64,000 bases of DNA from Runella aurantiaca (GCF_003339505.1 NZ_QPIW01000025.1:1-64000); one strand, 5' to 3'; shown: positions 18,611-28,669, counted from the first letter of the stretch. Made by a program: numbers and translations. The notes: generated from the letters alone by a model not told the origin.

Positions 18611-20128
18611 ATGTCTGTTCAAACCAAAATCCAAACCTCCCAAGACTACTATCAAAGTCTCAAAGGCCGCAAACTGAAAGTATATTTGTTTGGGGAATTG
18701 GTGGAAGAACCTTCCGAGCATCCCATGATTCGTCCGTCGGTAAATGCTGTGGCCGAAACCTACGATTTGGCGCTTCAGGAGCCTGAATTGGCGTCGGTGA
18801 TTTCGCCTTTTACGGGCGAGCGCATCAACCGCTTTCTGCACATTTCGACGAGTGCTCATGACTTGGTCTTGCAAAACAAAATGCAGCGAAAACTCGGGCA
18901 AAATACAGGTACGTGCTTTCAGCGTTGCGTGGGGATGGATGCATTCAATGCGCTGTTTTCGACGACGTTTGAAATGGACAAAAAACACAAAACGCCGTAT
19001 CATGAGCGATTTGTGGCCTTTTTGACCGAAATGCACCGCCGCAATTTTGTCATCGGAGGGGCCATGACCGACGTCAAAGGCGACCGCAGCAAAGCCCCGC
19101 ACGAGCAAACTGACCCCGATTTGTTTGTGCACATCACCCGCCGCACCTCCGAAGGCGTGTACATCACGGGAGCTAAAGCGCACCAAACGGGCTGTCTCAA
19201 TTCGCATTGGTTACTGGTGATGCCGACCATGCGGTTGGGCGAAAAAGACAAAGACTACGCTATCGTAGGCGCGGTGCCTGTGGATGCGCCGGGCATTACG
19301 TACATCTACGGCCGACAATCGTGCGATACGCGCAGCATGGAAGGCGGCAGCATGGATGCAGGAAATGCCAATTTTGGCGGACAGGAAGCGATGGTGATTT
19401 TTGAGGATGTATTCATTCCTAATTCCCTGATTTTCATGGACGGTGAATACGAATTTGCGTCGATGTTGGTGGAGCGTTTTACCTGCTATCACCGTCGGAG
19501 TTATGTATGCAAAAGCGGCGTGGGCGATGTGTTGATTGGGGCGGCAGCAAACATTGTGGAAATGAACGGAGCCGAAAAAGCGAGTCACATCAAAGACAAA
19601 TTGGTAGAAATGACGCACCTCAACGAAACCATTTACGGCACGGGCATTGCGGCTTCGTACCAAGGCTACCCAACCGAATCGGGGGCGTACTTACCCGATG
19701 ATGTATTGGCCAATGTCTGCAAACACCACGTGACGCGTTTCCCTTACGAAATCAGCCGTTTGGCGCAGGATTTGGCGGGTGGATTGATGGTTACGTTGCC
19801 TTCCGAGCAGGATTACAACAACCCCGAAACCCACGAACTCCTCAAAAAATACCTCAAAGGCAAACCCAACGTACCGACGGAAGACCGCTTCCGCATGTTT
19901 CGCCTCATCGAAAACATGACTTTGGGACGCAACGCCGTAGGCTACCTCACCGAGTCCATGCACGGGGCCGGTTCGCCCCAAGCCCAACGGATTCAGATTG
20001 CGCGTTTGATGCAATTGGAATACAAAAAACGTCTGGCAAAAGTATTGGCAGGGATTGAAGTGGCTGATACCGAGACCGTAGTGGAAGAGGCAGGAAGTTA
20101 TTTTGGGCGGGTGTTTGAACTGCTTTGA
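18611..20128 (+). CDS. 4-hydroxybutyryl-CoA dehydratase / vinylacetyl-CoA isomerase
   Basis: A 505-residue flavin and iron-sulfur enzyme of the HpaB/AbfD family. It matches the clostridial 4-hydroxybutyryl-CoA dehydratase pattern along its whole length, for example KMQRKLGQ, CFQRCVGMDAFNALFSTT, MTDVKGDRS, GAKAHQTG, YGRQSCDTR, KASHIKDKLVEMTHLNET, TRFPYEISRLAQD and ESMHGAGSPQAQRI. Proposed [4Fe-4S] ligands are Cys102, Cys106, His294 and Cys300. The spacing between His and the last Cys (HRRSYVC) seems one residue shorter than I recall for the clostridial enzyme. The product is crotonyl-CoA, a normal substrate of crotonases and MaoC hydratases, both encoded nearby. Not 4-hydroxyphenylacetate hydroxylase, because the FeS ligands are present. 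Confidence 0.9.
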   Translation: MSVQTKIQTSQDYYQSLKGRKLKVYLFGELVEEPSEHPMIRPSVNAVAETYDLALQEPELASVISPFTGERINRFLHISTSAHDLVLQNKMQRKLGQNTGTCFQRCVGMDAFNALFSTTFEMDKKHKTPYHERFVAFLTEMHRRNFVIGGAMTDVKGDRSKAPHEQTDPDLFVHITRRTSEGVYITGAKAHQTGCLNSHWLLVMPTMRLGEKDKDYAIVGAVPVDAPGITYIYGRQSCDTRSMEGGSMDAGNANFGGQEAMVIFEDVFIPNSLIFMDGEYEFASMLVERFTCYHRRSYVCKSGVGDVLIGAAANIVEMNGAEKASHIKDKLVEMTHLNETIYGTGIAASYQGYPTESGAYLPDDVLANVCKHHVTRFPYEISRLAQDLAGGLMVTLPSEQDYNNPETHELLKKYLKGKPNVPTEDRFRMFRLIENMTLGRNAVGYLTESMHGAGSPQAQRIQIARLMQLEYKKRLAKVLAGIEVADTETVVEEAGSYFGRVFELL

Positions 20129-20162
20129 GTTTATATTTCGCGACTACCTAATGTTTTTTGAA

Positions 20163-21638
20163 ATGAATCTTCAAGTCATCACAATACAAAAAGTGCAAAT
20201 TTTATTCCCCGAGTTGGAGTTATGGCTATTTAAACAGCCGGAAGACACGTTATTATATTTTTACAATGGTAGCTACGAATGTGATGAGTTAAATTTAGAT
20301 TGGAGAGAAGATGAGAAAACCGTTGGAATAATCATAAATGGAAATCTAACTGTTACAGGGAATATTTGGAATTCTGAAACAGATGGTGGAATTAGTTTGA
20401 TTGTAATTGGTAATTTATCTGCAAAAAATATTGTAGTCGGTGGGCAGGAAATCTATATTGAAGGTAATTTGTGGGTACAAAATCTACTTTATGGATCCTA
20501 TAACCACGGTGATATGAGAGTGAAAGGGGATATTCAAGCGAAAGTAATTGTAGCAGATGATTATCAATTTTCTTGTAATGGTGTTTTTACAGGCAAAAAA
20601 GTCGGTCAGTCTTTTTTTGATGAATCAAATGGCATTTGGTTAGATGCCGATATAGAAAACTTTGAGGATGTATTTATTGATGAGGTTTTAGGTGTTGAAG
20701 AATTATATTTTGAAGAGGTTATAAACTTGTTACAAAGGGACATAAATCCATTGGTAGTTAATTTTGAGTTTCCAATCATATCTGCACGGGCTCCTATTCT
20801 GCAAGCGATTTTATCGTCTAAATTGATTACGCAAAATTCAAATTGGTATGGCTTTGAAAAAAGTTCTTATTTGTTTGAAGTAGTCACCAATCCGGCAGAA
20901 AACGATAAATGCTTAATCATTAATACTGAGAACGATAAATTTGCTTATAAGCTGGCTTCCGAAACAATATCCATTTTCATTTGGGATAAAGACACAGAAA
21001 AATTCAATGAGATTAATTTATCAGAATATCCTTTAGTAAGACGGGTATGTCGTTTCTTAAAAGAAGCAGGTAAAGCATTCATCGAAAAAACGACGATTAA
21101 TCGTAAACAGAAAGAAGGATATGAGTTGTTTTTAGATTATTTAGGGGATGTATTAAGCCCTAAAGACAAAGAATTTATTAGAAAGAAAATCAAATTGGCA
21201 ATTGATGACCCCTACAATTACATCCTAAAATATAAACAAGATTGTGAGGCGCGTAGCATTCAGAAAGAGGATGAGTTATTGTCGTTTTATGCACTAATAG
21301 ATGCACTAAAAGAAAAGAAAGTAGCCATAGAAATTCATGAGCAACAAACCGTTGGAAACGCTCTTGAAAAATTATTAGGCTTACCAATATTTGAAGAATT
21401 TTCTTTAAATATATCATCTCACCAATTAAAATTGGGACGAAAATTATTCAATTTTTACAGGGACGTATTGGTAATAAATGATTTCTTACCATACCGAGTT
21501 ATGGTTCTACGTGTATTTGGGGGAGGTACGTTATTCTATTTCATTTGTGACAATAGCCAAGGTACAGGGAAAAAATTACAGGAAGCATTAGATGCAGTTT
21601 TTGATAGTATGACACTTCAATACCCTACATTATTCTGA
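20163..21638 (+). CDS. Unknown protein with bactofilin-like N-terminal repeats
   Basis: About 491 residues from the ATG at 20163; an in-frame ATG at 20151 is equally possible. The longer frame from 20103 overlaps the dehydratase gene and is unlikely. Residues about 55-150 show short repeated beta motifs (GIIINGNLTVTGNIW, LIVIGNLSAKNIVVGG, IYIEGNLWVQN, MRVKGDIQAK), like the right-handed beta-helix of polymer-forming bactofilins. The rest (about 200-490) is mixed alpha/beta without a domain I know. Base composition is clearly AT-richer than the flanks and codons differ, suggesting transfer. No signal or TM. Confidence 0.7.
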   Translation: MNLQVITIQKVQILFPELELWLFKQPEDTLLYFYNGSYECDELNLDWREDEKTVGIIINGNLTVTGNIWNSETDGGISLIVIGNLSAKNIVVGGQEIYIEGNLWVQNLLYGSYNHGDMRVKGDIQAKVIVADDYQFSCNGVFTGKKVGQSFFDESNGIWLDADIENFEDVFIDEVLGVEELYFEEVINLLQRDINPLVVNFEFPIISARAPILQAILSSKLITQNSNWYGFEKSSYLFEVVTNPAENDKCLIINTENDKFAYKLASETISIFIWDKDTEKFNEINLSEYPLVRRVCRFLKEAGKAFIEKTTINRKQKEGYELFLDYLGDVLSPKDKEFIRKKIKLAIDDPYNYILKYKQDCEARSIQKEDELLSFYALIDALKEKKVAIEIHEQQTVGNALEKLLGLPIFEEFSLNISSHQLKLGRKLFNFYRDVLVINDFLPYRVMVLRVFGGGTLFYFICDNSQGTGKKLQEALDAVFDSMTLQYPTLF

Positions 21639-21653
21639 ATCAGTACTTAGACT

Positions 21654-23333
21654 TCACCACTCCAACATCACCAAACCCACCCCCTGCCGAGGCAGCGTGG
21701 TTGAAAAAATCAATTGTCCGTCTTTTACGGTTTGGCGCTTGGACTCGCCGTAACGGGCCAGTTGTCCCGCTTTTTCCAGTTCGGTGATTTGCTCCGCCGT
21801 AGGATTGGGCGGTGAGCCCATTTTCTTCCACACTTCGTAGCTGTTACTGTGCTCGTTATCAATGCGGTACTGCGTGATTTTTACTTTTTTAGCTGGAATG
21901 TTTTTGAGGGTTAGGTCAACCGTAGCCGCCGTGCCCGCGACATCATCGTCGTGGTAATTCCAAAGCATCACGGCTGCCGTGCCTTCGTCTTTGGTGGCCA
22001 ATCCGCCGATGTCGGGAGTGGAGCGGCGAACGCTGGAATCCCGTACCGCGAGTGTGGGGTACATGAAGTTTCCTTTGACGTCCACGCGTTTTCCATTCAT
22101 CATCCCAAACATTCTGAATACGTTCAAAACGGGTTTATCCACGCCGTTGGTGGCCAGATCCCGAAATCCGTAGAACCATGGTTGGTCTTCAAATTCAAAC
22201 GACCACGAAACCGCCCCTTTGAAATTGACTTGGTGCAAATCAGCCAAGGCGTATTTCCGCGCAAACGAAGCCGCCGTGTAGCTCGAATACATGGTGCCGT
22301 TGCGGTAGGCATTTTGCGGGTCGGTTTTCATGCCGCATGCCGCGCAACCTTCGGGGTCAGATTCACCGATGATGATGGGCGTATTTTTAAGTTGCGGAAA
22401 CGACGCCACGATCTCAAAGCCCGTCGAAATATCCCGCAATTGCGTTCCCATGTTCATTTGTACGTGCCCGTTCACGAGTTTGGGCGCGCCTTTGGCGTGA
22501 AATGCCACAAAATCCAGCGGCGTACCGATTTTGCCCGTCACGTAATTAGTGTCTTGGGTGCAGTGTTTCAAAAAGGTTTTCAGAAAATTACCCCCTCTGC
22601 GTCCTGCTGGGCCCGTTACGTGCGGGCCGCCGATTTTGGCCGTGGGCAACGCCCGTCGCACAGCGTCGGCGGAGTAATCGTACAATTTGCAGTATTCCTG
22701 TACTGTACCACTCCAGTAAGGGCTGTCGGGTTCGTTCCACAATTCCCAATACCAGCTTTCCACTTCTTTTTGCCCATACCGCGCCACCGAATGTTTGACC
22801 CACTGATAGACCAATTCAGCCCATTTTTTATAGTCTTTGGGTGGATAAGTCCAGCCTGTATAAATGGTGTTGTAAGGTTGGCCGGGCACCCAATTGTGCC
22901 GATAGGGCTGCGGTTTGGTCGAAAGTGCCTCGGGCATAAAGCCGATTTGAGCGAGCGGTTTCATACCGCGCTCGATGTAGGTATCAAAAATTTTATCTAC
23001 AATCGTCCAATCGTATTTTGGATTTTCCTGCGCGTCTTCGGTATAGGCGTTGGTTGAACCCCATTTTAGCGCGGGCGTTCCGTCGCCAGTGGTGAGCAGG
23101 TTGTGGGCGCGTACGTATACAGGTACGGGGCTGAGGGCGGCGATTTCGGTCAACAATTTTTTGCCGTCTTTCATGTAGGTATAATTCGGCTCGTCGTAGC
23201 CAAACCACGCCCAGACGGGTTGCATGGGGCCGATTTCTTGGCTGAAATCAACGGTGAGGGTGGCTTTTTGTCCCCAACCACTTATGCAGCAAAACCACAA
23301 AATCAAAATTCTGGCGAAGGGTATGTTTTTCAT
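21654..23333 (-). CDS. Glycoside hydrolase family 39 (beta-xylosidase-like)
   Basis: A 559-residue secreted glycosidase. Signal peptide at 1-22. The (beta/alpha)8 barrel carries the GH39 acid/base Glu201 in WELWNEPDSPYW and a likely nucleophile Glu324 in IIIGESDPEGC. Extra family marks are KPLAQIGFMPEAL and AFHAKGAP. The C-terminal 150 residues look like a beta-sandwich. Family members cleave beta-xylosides or alpha-L-iduronides; the xyloside type is more likely in a plant-degrading bacterium, but the substrate is not shown. ATG 23333 was chosen over 23375 since it starts the signal peptide. Confidence 0.9.
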   Translation of the reverse strand: MKNIPFARILILWFCCISGWGQKATLTVDFSQEIGPMQPVWAWFGYDEPNYTYMKDGKKLLTEIAALSPVPVYVRAHNLLTTGDGTPALKWGSTNAYTEDAQENPKYDWTIVDKIFDTYIERGMKPLAQIGFMPEALSTKPQPYRHNWVPGQPYNTIYTGWTYPPKDYKKWAELVYQWVKHSVARYGQKEVESWYWELWNEPDSPYWSGTVQEYCKLYDYSADAVRRALPTAKIGGPHVTGPAGRRGGNFLKTFLKHCTQDTNYVTGKIGTPLDFVAFHAKGAPKLVNGHVQMNMGTQLRDISTGFEIVASFPQLKNTPIIIGESDPEGCAACGMKTDPQNAYRNGTMYSSYTAASFARKYALADLHQVNFKGAVSWSFEFEDQPWFYGFRDLATNGVDKPVLNVFRMFGMMNGKRVDVKGNFMYPTLAVRDSSVRRSTPDIGGLATKDEGTAAVMLWNYHDDDVAGTAATVDLTLKNIPAKKVKITQYRIDNEHSNSYEVWKKMGSPPNPTAEQITELEKAGQLARYGESKRQTVKDGQLIFSTTLPRQGVGLVMLEW

Positions 23334-23528
23334 TTTTTTTAGTATTACTAAAAGGAGAACGTAATGACGGCTCAAGTAAGCCTTTTTGTGACTTTATTTA
23401 TTAATAAGCAGGATTGAATAAACTTTACTTCCTGAATTTTGTTTTTCCAAGAAAAGAAGGCAACAAGCGGCCTCTTTTTTGACTATTTTTGCGAAAATTT
23501 ACACTCACATACCGCTCTGATAAATCGG

Positions 23529-26408
23529 ATGAAAATCAGTCTTCACCAACAAGAATCCTTCGAGCGCCGTCACCACGGCCAAAGTCCCAAAGATTTACAG
23601 GAAATGCTGAAAACGGTCGGCGTAGCTACGCTCGACGAGTTGATAGAGCAAACGGTGCCGGCGGCTATCCGTCTGGCCCAACCGTTAAACTTACCCGCCC
23701 CGAAGTCAGAATTTGACTTTTTGAACGATTTGAAAAAAGTAGCGCGTCAAAACCGCATTTTTCAATCTTACATCGGAACTGGTTATTACGATACCAATGT
23801 ACCCAACGTGATTTTACGGAATATTCTGGAAAATCCCGCCTGGTACACGGCGTACACACCTTACCAAGCCGAAATCGCGCAGGGACGTTTGGAGATGTTG
23901 CTCAACTTCCAAACGGCGGTCATTGACCTGACGGGCATGGAAATCGCCAACGCCTCGTTGTTGGATGAAGCCACCGCCGCCGCCGAAGCCATGACGATGC
24001 TCCACAGCCTTCGCCCTGCGGCCAAGAAAAAAGCGGAAACGTTCTTTGTGTCAGACCGTTGTCATCCACAAACCATTGATTTGATTTATACTCGTGCTAC
24101 TCCATTGAATATCAATGTAATAGTGGGCGACCATACCAAGGTAGATTTGACGGATCCTGCCATTTATGGCGTGTTGGTGCAATATCCTGCTACCGACGGT
24201 GAAGTCATTGATTATACCGATTTCATCGCTGCGGCGCACGAACTGAATATTTTTGTGGCCGTTGCCGCTGATTTGTTAAGCCTTACTTTATTAAAAGCTC
24301 CCGGTGAAATGGGCGCTGATGTAGTCGTAGGTTCAGCCCAGCGTTTTGGCGTTCCGATGGGTTACGGTGGCCCGCACGCGGCGTTTTTCGCTACAAAAGA
24401 TGCCTTTAAGCGTCAGATTCCGGGCCGTATCATTGGCGTGTCTATTGATTCCGAAGGGAATCGGGCGCTACGTATGGCCCTGCAAACGCGCGAGCAACAC
24501 ATTCGTCGCGAAAAAGCGACTTCCAATATTTGCACCGCTCAGGTGTTACTTTCGGTCATGGCGGCGGCTTACGCTGTCTATCACGGACCCGAAGGTTTGA
24601 AAACGATTGCTTCCAAAATTCACGGCTTGACCAAAGCCTTTGCCGACGCGGTGTCGCACATGGGCTATGAAGTGTTGACCCAAAACTATTTTGATACCGT
24701 TACGGTAAAGGTGCACAATGCCGATAACTTGCGTGAAGAAGCCGAAAAACGTTGGATTAACTTACGTTACAGCGCTAATGGGCACGTAGGTGTTTCGTTT
24801 GACGAAGTAAAGTCATTCAGCGATTTGATTGCTATCTTGGATTTGTTCGCCACGGTTTCAGGCGAAGGTGTGGAGATGACGGTTCCGAGCGAAGTGGACG
24901 TAACTTTCCCCGAAAACCTAGCCCGTCAGTCGGATTACTTGACGCATCCCGTCTTCGGAACCTATCATACCGAGCACGATATGCTTCGTTATTTGAAGTC
25001 GTTGGAAAGCAAAGATTTATCGTTGGTTCATTCCATGATTTCGTTGGGTAGCTGTACCATGAAGCTTAACGCAACGGCCGAGATGATTCCCGTTACCTGG
25101 CCTGAGTTCGGTAAGATGCACCCTTTTGCCCCCGTAAATCAAACGGCAGGTTATCAATTGTTGTTCAAACATTTGAACGATTGGCTGTGCGAAATCACGG
25201 GCTTCGCGGCCATGTCGCTGCAACCCAACTCGGGTGCGCAGGGCGAGTACGCGGGCTTGATGGTGATTCGGGCGTACCACGAGGCGCGCAGCGACAGCCA
25301 CCGCAACGTGGCCTTGATTCCGTCGTCGGCGCACGGCACCAATCCTGCCTCGGCCGTGATGGCGGGCATGAAAGTGGTAGTGACCAAATGCGATGAGCGC
25401 GGAAACATCGACGTAGCTGACCTCAAAGCCAAAGCCGAGCAGTATAGCAACGAATTGGCGTGTTTGATGGTGACCTATCCTTCGACCCACGGTGTATTTG
25501 AAGAAAGTATCATTGAAATTTGCCAAGTTATCCACAATCATGGTGGACAAGTATACATGGATGGGGCAAACATGAACGCGCAGGTAGGCTTGACCAGCCC
25601 CGCCACGATTGGCGCGGACGTTTGTCACCTCAACTTGCACAAAACATTCTGTATTCCTCACGGTGGCGGTGGCCCGGGTATGGGTCCCATCGGTGTAGCC
25701 GCGCACTTGGTGCAGCATTTGCCAAGTCACGTTACCCTCACCGATGGAAAAGCGGCGGGGGCGGTTTCGGCGGCGCCTTATGGTTCTGCCAGCATCCTGA
25801 CCATTTCGCACGCTTACATTGCCATGATGGGAGGAGAAGGCTTGACCAATGCCACCAAAATGGCGATTTTGAACGCCAACTACATCAAGCAACGCTTGGC
25901 GGGAGACGGTCAATTTGAAATCCTGTACACGGGAGCAAACAATCGTTGTGCGCACGAAATGATTGTGGATTGTCGCCCGTTCAAAGCCGTGGGAGTGGAA
26001 GCCGAAGATTTGGCCAAGCGCTTGATGGACTACGGATTCCACGCGCCAACTTTGTCGTTCCCAGTAGCGGGTACGCTGATGATTGAACCGACAGAATCGG
26101 AGTCAAAAGCAGAACTGGACCGTTTTTGCGATGCTTTGTTGAGCATTCGTGCCGAAATCCGCGAAGTGGAAGAAGGTATTGCCGACAAAGCCGATAACGT
26201 TCTGAAAAATGCCCCTCACACGGCACGCGTGGTATTGACCGAAAATTGGGAGCGTCCTTACACTCGCGAGAGAGCAGCTTTCCCGTTACCTCATTTGCGT
26301 TTCAATAAGTTTTGGCCAAGCGTAAGCCGCATCGATTCGGCCTATGGTGACCGTCACTTGGTGTGCGCATGTGTTCCGATTGAAGAATACGCGCAGGCAG
26401 AAGCATAA
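23529..26408 (+). CDS. gcvP: Glycine dehydrogenase (decarboxylating), P protein
   Basis: A 959-residue fused P protein of the glycine cleavage system. It decarboxylates glycine with pyridoxal phosphate and passes the aminomethyl group to the lipoylated H protein. The PLP lysine is Lys705 in [22 protein letters not shown]-terminal [29 protein letters not shown] and the [12 protein letters not shown] stretch are classic. Length is right for the fused form. ATG 23529 begins the conserved N-terminus. A TAnnTTTG-like box TATTTTTG lies at 23484-23491. No glycine riboswitch fold was recognised upstream. Other gcv genes are absent. Confidence 0.96.
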   Translation: MKISLHQQESFERRHHGQSPKDLQEMLKTVGVATLDELIEQTVPAAIRLAQPLNLPAPKSEFDFLNDLKKVARQNRIFQSYIGTGYYDTNVPNVILRNILENPAWYTAYTPYQAEIAQGRLEMLLNFQTAVIDLTGMEIANASLLDEATAAAEAMTMLHSLRPAAKKKAETFFVSDRCHPQTIDLIYTRATPLNINVIVGDHTKVDLTDPAIYGVLVQYPATDGEVIDYTDFIAAAHELNIFVAVAADLLSLTLLKAPGEMGADVVVGSAQRFGVPMGYGGPHAAFFATKDAFKRQIPGRIIGVSIDSEGNRALRMALQTREQHIRREKATSNICTAQVLLSVMAAAYAVYHGPEGLKTIASKIHGLTKAFADAVSHMGYEVLTQNYFDTVTVKVHNADNLREEAEKRWINLRYSANGHVGVSFDEVKSFSDLIAILDLFATVSGEGVEMTVPSEVDVTFPENLARQSDYLTHPVFGTYHTEHDMLRYLKSLESKDLSLVHSMISLGSCTMKLNATAEMIPVTWPEFGKMHPFAPVNQTAGYQLLFKHLNDWLCEITGFAAMSLQPNSGAQGEYAGLMVIRAYHEARSDSHRNVALIPSSAHGTNPASAVMAGMKVVVTKCDERGNIDVADLKAKAEQYSNELACLMVTYPSTHGVFEESIIEICQVIHNHGGQVYMDGANMNAQVGLTSPATIGADVCHLNLHKTFCIPHGGGGPGMGPIGVAAHLVQHLPSHVTLTDGKAAGAVSAAPYGSASILTISHAYIAMMGGEGLTNATKMAILNANYIKQRLAGDGQFEILYTGANNRCAHEMIVDCRPFKAVGVEAEDLAKRLMDYGFHAPTLSFPVAGTLMIEPTESESKAELDRFCDALLSIRAEIREVEEGIADKADNVLKNAPHTARVVLTENWERPYTRERAAFPLPHLRFNKFWPSVSRIDSAYGDRHLVCACVPIEEYAQAEA

Positions 26409-26454
26409 TCAAATAAACCAGATTTTTGGTTGTTGATAGCTGACACAAATTAAT

Positions 26455-26490
26455 AAATCCCCCGGTTGCTTTGGCGGTCGGGGGATTTTT
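26455..26490 (+). terminator. Rho-independent terminator of gcvP
   Basis: Arms aaatcccccg (26455-26464) and cgggggattt (26479-26488) close a 14-nt loop and are followed by T residues, 50 bases after the gcvP stop. Confidence 0.8.
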
Positions 26491-26587
26491 ATTGAAAATG
26501 ACAAAAAGCATTTTTTGGGGATGTTGTTGGTCATAAAGCGTTTGGTGGGAAATGGTGAATATTGAACATCACAAAAACAATTTCCCA

Positions 26588-27004
26588 ATGAAAAGAAGAG
26601 AACCAGTTTCGCACATCATGACCAAAAACGTGTTTACCGTTAAAGTAACCGACGATTTACACGAAGTAATTGAATTAGTTAAAAAGAATCACATTCGTCA
26701 CTTGCCCGTTTTGGACGGGACAGAAGTGGTAGGAATCATAAGTAGCACGGACATTAATCGGCTAACATTCAGTTCGTTGTTTGAAAATCAGGAAGGCGCC
26801 GACGAAGCCATTTTAGAAATGCTTTCCATTCAACAAGTGATGACCCAAAAACCGCGTACGGTGGAGGCTTCTCTGAGCATCAGAGAAGTGGCCGAAATCC
26901 TTACGACCGAAGAATACCACGCTTTACCAGTGGTTGAAAATGGTCATTTGGCGGGTATCGTGACCACCACCGACGTGATAAAATATATGCTGGAACAATA
27001 CTAG
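26588..27004 (+). CDS. CBS domain pair protein
   Basis: A 138-residue cytosolic protein made of two CBS domains (about 8-62 and 75-135). These form a Bateman module that usually binds AMP, ATP or S-adenosylmethionine and senses energy state. Typical marks are MTKNVFTVKVTDDLHEVIELVKKNHIRHLPVLD and HALPVVENGHLAGIVTTTDVIKYML. ATG 26588 was chosen because it starts the first CBS domain; the frame opens earlier at 26552. A terminator follows directly. Confidence 0.9.
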   Translation: MKRREPVSHIMTKNVFTVKVTDDLHEVIELVKKNHIRHLPVLDGTEVVGIISSTDINRLTFSSLFENQEGADEAILEMLSIQQVMTQKPRTVEASLSIREVAEILTTEEYHALPVVENGHLAGIVTTTDVIKYMLEQY

Positions 27005-27022
27005 CTTTTAAAACAATCTACC

Positions 27023-27064
27023 AAACGGCGTGGTTTGTAGCAATACAAATACGCCGTTTTTTTT
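27023..27064 (+). terminator. Rho-independent terminator of the CBS gene
   Basis: Arms aaacggcgt (27023-27031) and acgccgttt (27051-27059) close a 19-nt loop. The T tract runs to 27064, directly before the photolyase start ATG at 27065. Confidence 0.75.
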
Positions 27065-28375
27065 ATGCATACTCCTCTTACGCTTTTTTGGTTTCGTCGC
27101 GATTTGCGCTTACACGACAATGCTGGGCTTTATCACGCGCTCAAGTCAGGCAATCCAGTTTTGCCCGTTTTTATTTTTGATGCCGAGATTTTGGACCAAC
27201 TTGAGGACAAAAAAGACCGTCGGGTAGAGTTTATTCATCTGGCCATCCATGAACTTCAAACCCAATTAACACAACTCGGAAGTACACTCATTGTCAAATA
27301 CGGCAAGCCCTCAGAGGTATGGCAGCAGCTTTCGGACGAATATGACATCGCTGAAATCCATACCAATCACGATTACGAACCCTACGCCCTTGCCCGCGAC
27401 AAAGCCATCGGTGAGTTTTTGAACAGTCGAGGGACGGCTTTTTATACCCACAAAGACCAGTGTATTTTTGAAAAAAGCGAAGTACTTAGCGGCGCGGGAA
27501 CGCCTTATACTGTTTTTACGCCTTACAGTCGCAAGTGGAAAGAAACCGTCAATGAATTTTACCTGCGTTCGTACCCGACTGAGGCGTATTTTGATGCTTT
27601 TCTGAAAACGCAGCCGTTGGAAATTCCTTCCCTCAAAAGCATGGGATTTGAGGCTGTGGGCCAGCCGTTTCCGGGGAAAGAAGTCCGAAAAGAACTCATT
27701 GAAAACTATAAAGAACGTCGTGACATACCGTCTATTCCCGGTACTTCGCGGTTGAGTGTACACTTGCGTTTTGGAACCATTTCGATTCGAGAATTGGCCC
27801 GAAAAGCCCAAACGTTGAACGAAACTTTTCTGAATGAACTGATTTGGCGGGATTTTTACATGCAAATCCTCTGGCATTTTCCGCACGTAGGGCAGGGTAA
27901 AGCCTTCCGGTCAGAGTATGATAAAATTGAATGGCGACATGATGAAGCCCAATTTCAGGCGTGGTGCCAAGGCCGCACGGGCTACCCGATTGTGGATGCC
28001 GGTATGCGCGAACTCAACGCCACGGGTTTTATGCACAATCGTGTGCGGATGGTGGTGGCGAGTTTTCTGACCAAACATCTGCTCATTGACTGGCGTTGGG
28101 GCGAAGCCTATTTTGCCCAAAAACTATTGGATTACGATTTATCGGCCAACAACGGCGGCTGGCAGTGGGCGTCGGGCTCGGGAACGGATGCGGCGCCTTA
28201 TTTTCGGATCTTTAATCCCACTTCGCAAACCCAAAAATTTGACCCACAACTTGTATATATCAAAAAATGGGTTCCCGAACTCAGCAGTTTTGAGTATTCG
28301 CAGCCCATCGTTGACCATGCGTTTGCGCGGGAGCGGTGTTTGAAAGTGTATCAAAAAGCGTTGAAGGGAATATAA
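27065..28375 (+). CDS. phr: Deoxyribodipyrimidine photolyase
   Basis: A 436-residue flavoenzyme repairing UV-induced cyclobutane dimers with light. The N-terminal antenna domain opens with LFWFRRDLRLHDNAGL, and the FAD domain shows TSRLSVHLRFGTIS, NELIWRDFYMQIL, GYPIVDAGMRELNATGFMHNRVRM and SANNGGWQWASGSG. Length and motifs fit class I CPD photolyase better than cryptochrome-DASH. The ATG abuts the T tract of the preceding terminator, so its leader must be very short or overlap that hairpin. Confidence 0.93.
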   Translation: MHTPLTLFWFRRDLRLHDNAGLYHALKSGNPVLPVFIFDAEILDQLEDKKDRRVEFIHLAIHELQTQLTQLGSTLIVKYGKPSEVWQQLSDEYDIAEIHTNHDYEPYALARDKAIGEFLNSRGTAFYTHKDQCIFEKSEVLSGAGTPYTVFTPYSRKWKETVNEFYLRSYPTEAYFDAFLKTQPLEIPSLKSMGFEAVGQPFPGKEVRKELIENYKERRDIPSIPGTSRLSVHLRFGTISIRELARKAQTLNETFLNELIWRDFYMQILWHFPHVGQGKAFRSEYDKIEWRHDEAQFQAWCQGRTGYPIVDAGMRELNATGFMHNRVRMVVASFLTKHLLIDWRWGEAYFAQKLLDYDLSANNGGWQWASGSGTDAAPYFRIFNPTSQTQKFDPQLVYIKKWVPELSSFEYSQPIVDHAFARERCLKVYQKALKGI

Positions 28376-28426
28376 TTGTTTTGTCGTTCCGTTTGTTTAA
28401 ATTGCATAAGCAAACCGATTAAAAGC

Positions 28427-28669
28427 ATGAAAATCAAGGATATTATTACCATTGACCCTGAAATATTGGGCGGCACACCTGTTTTTACAGGAACGCGTGT
28501 GCCGGTGTGGTCATTGTTTGTGCATTTAGAAAAAGGAGTATCACTGGAAGAATTTTTGGATGATTTTCCGACTGTAAAGCCTGAATATGCGGTTGCTTTA
28601 TTGGAAATAGTACAGCAGACGTTTTCTTCCGAAAAGACAATCCGTCAGTTATATGAAAGTGCTGCTTGA
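28427..28669 (+). CDS. DUF433 antitoxin
   Basis: An 80-residue DUF433 protein, a small winged-helix type antitoxin/regulator. The N-terminal hallmark is ITIDPEILGGTPVFTGTRVPVWSL. It overlaps the next gene by 17 bases, which suggests translational coupling. With the DUF5615 gene it forms a toxin-antitoxin pair widespread in Cyanobacteria and Bacteroidota. ATG 28427 was chosen over 28376 because it starts the conserved domain. Confidence 0.88.
   Translation: MKIKDIITIDPEILGGTPVFTGTRVPVWSLFVHLEKGVSLEEFLDDFPTVKPEYAVALLEIVQQTFSSEKTIRQLYESAA

Noticed and set aside
18611-20128. 4-hydroxyphenylacetate 3-monooxygenase (HpaB)
   Set aside because: The four proposed iron-sulfur ligands and the whole-length pattern fit 4-hydroxybutyryl-CoA dehydratase.
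21951-23057. Plus-strand frame of 368 codons inside the GH39 gene
   Set aside because: Opposite strand of a clear glycosidase gene; composition shows a shadow ORF.
23334-23528. Glycine riboswitch upstream of gcvP
   Set aside because: The leader lacks the conserved glycine aptamer sequences that I can recognise; only a -7-like box was found.
25017-26042. Long open frame (341 codons) on the minus strand inside gcvP
   Set aside because: It is an antisense shadow of a highly conserved gene, rich in His and Arg, with no recognisable domain.
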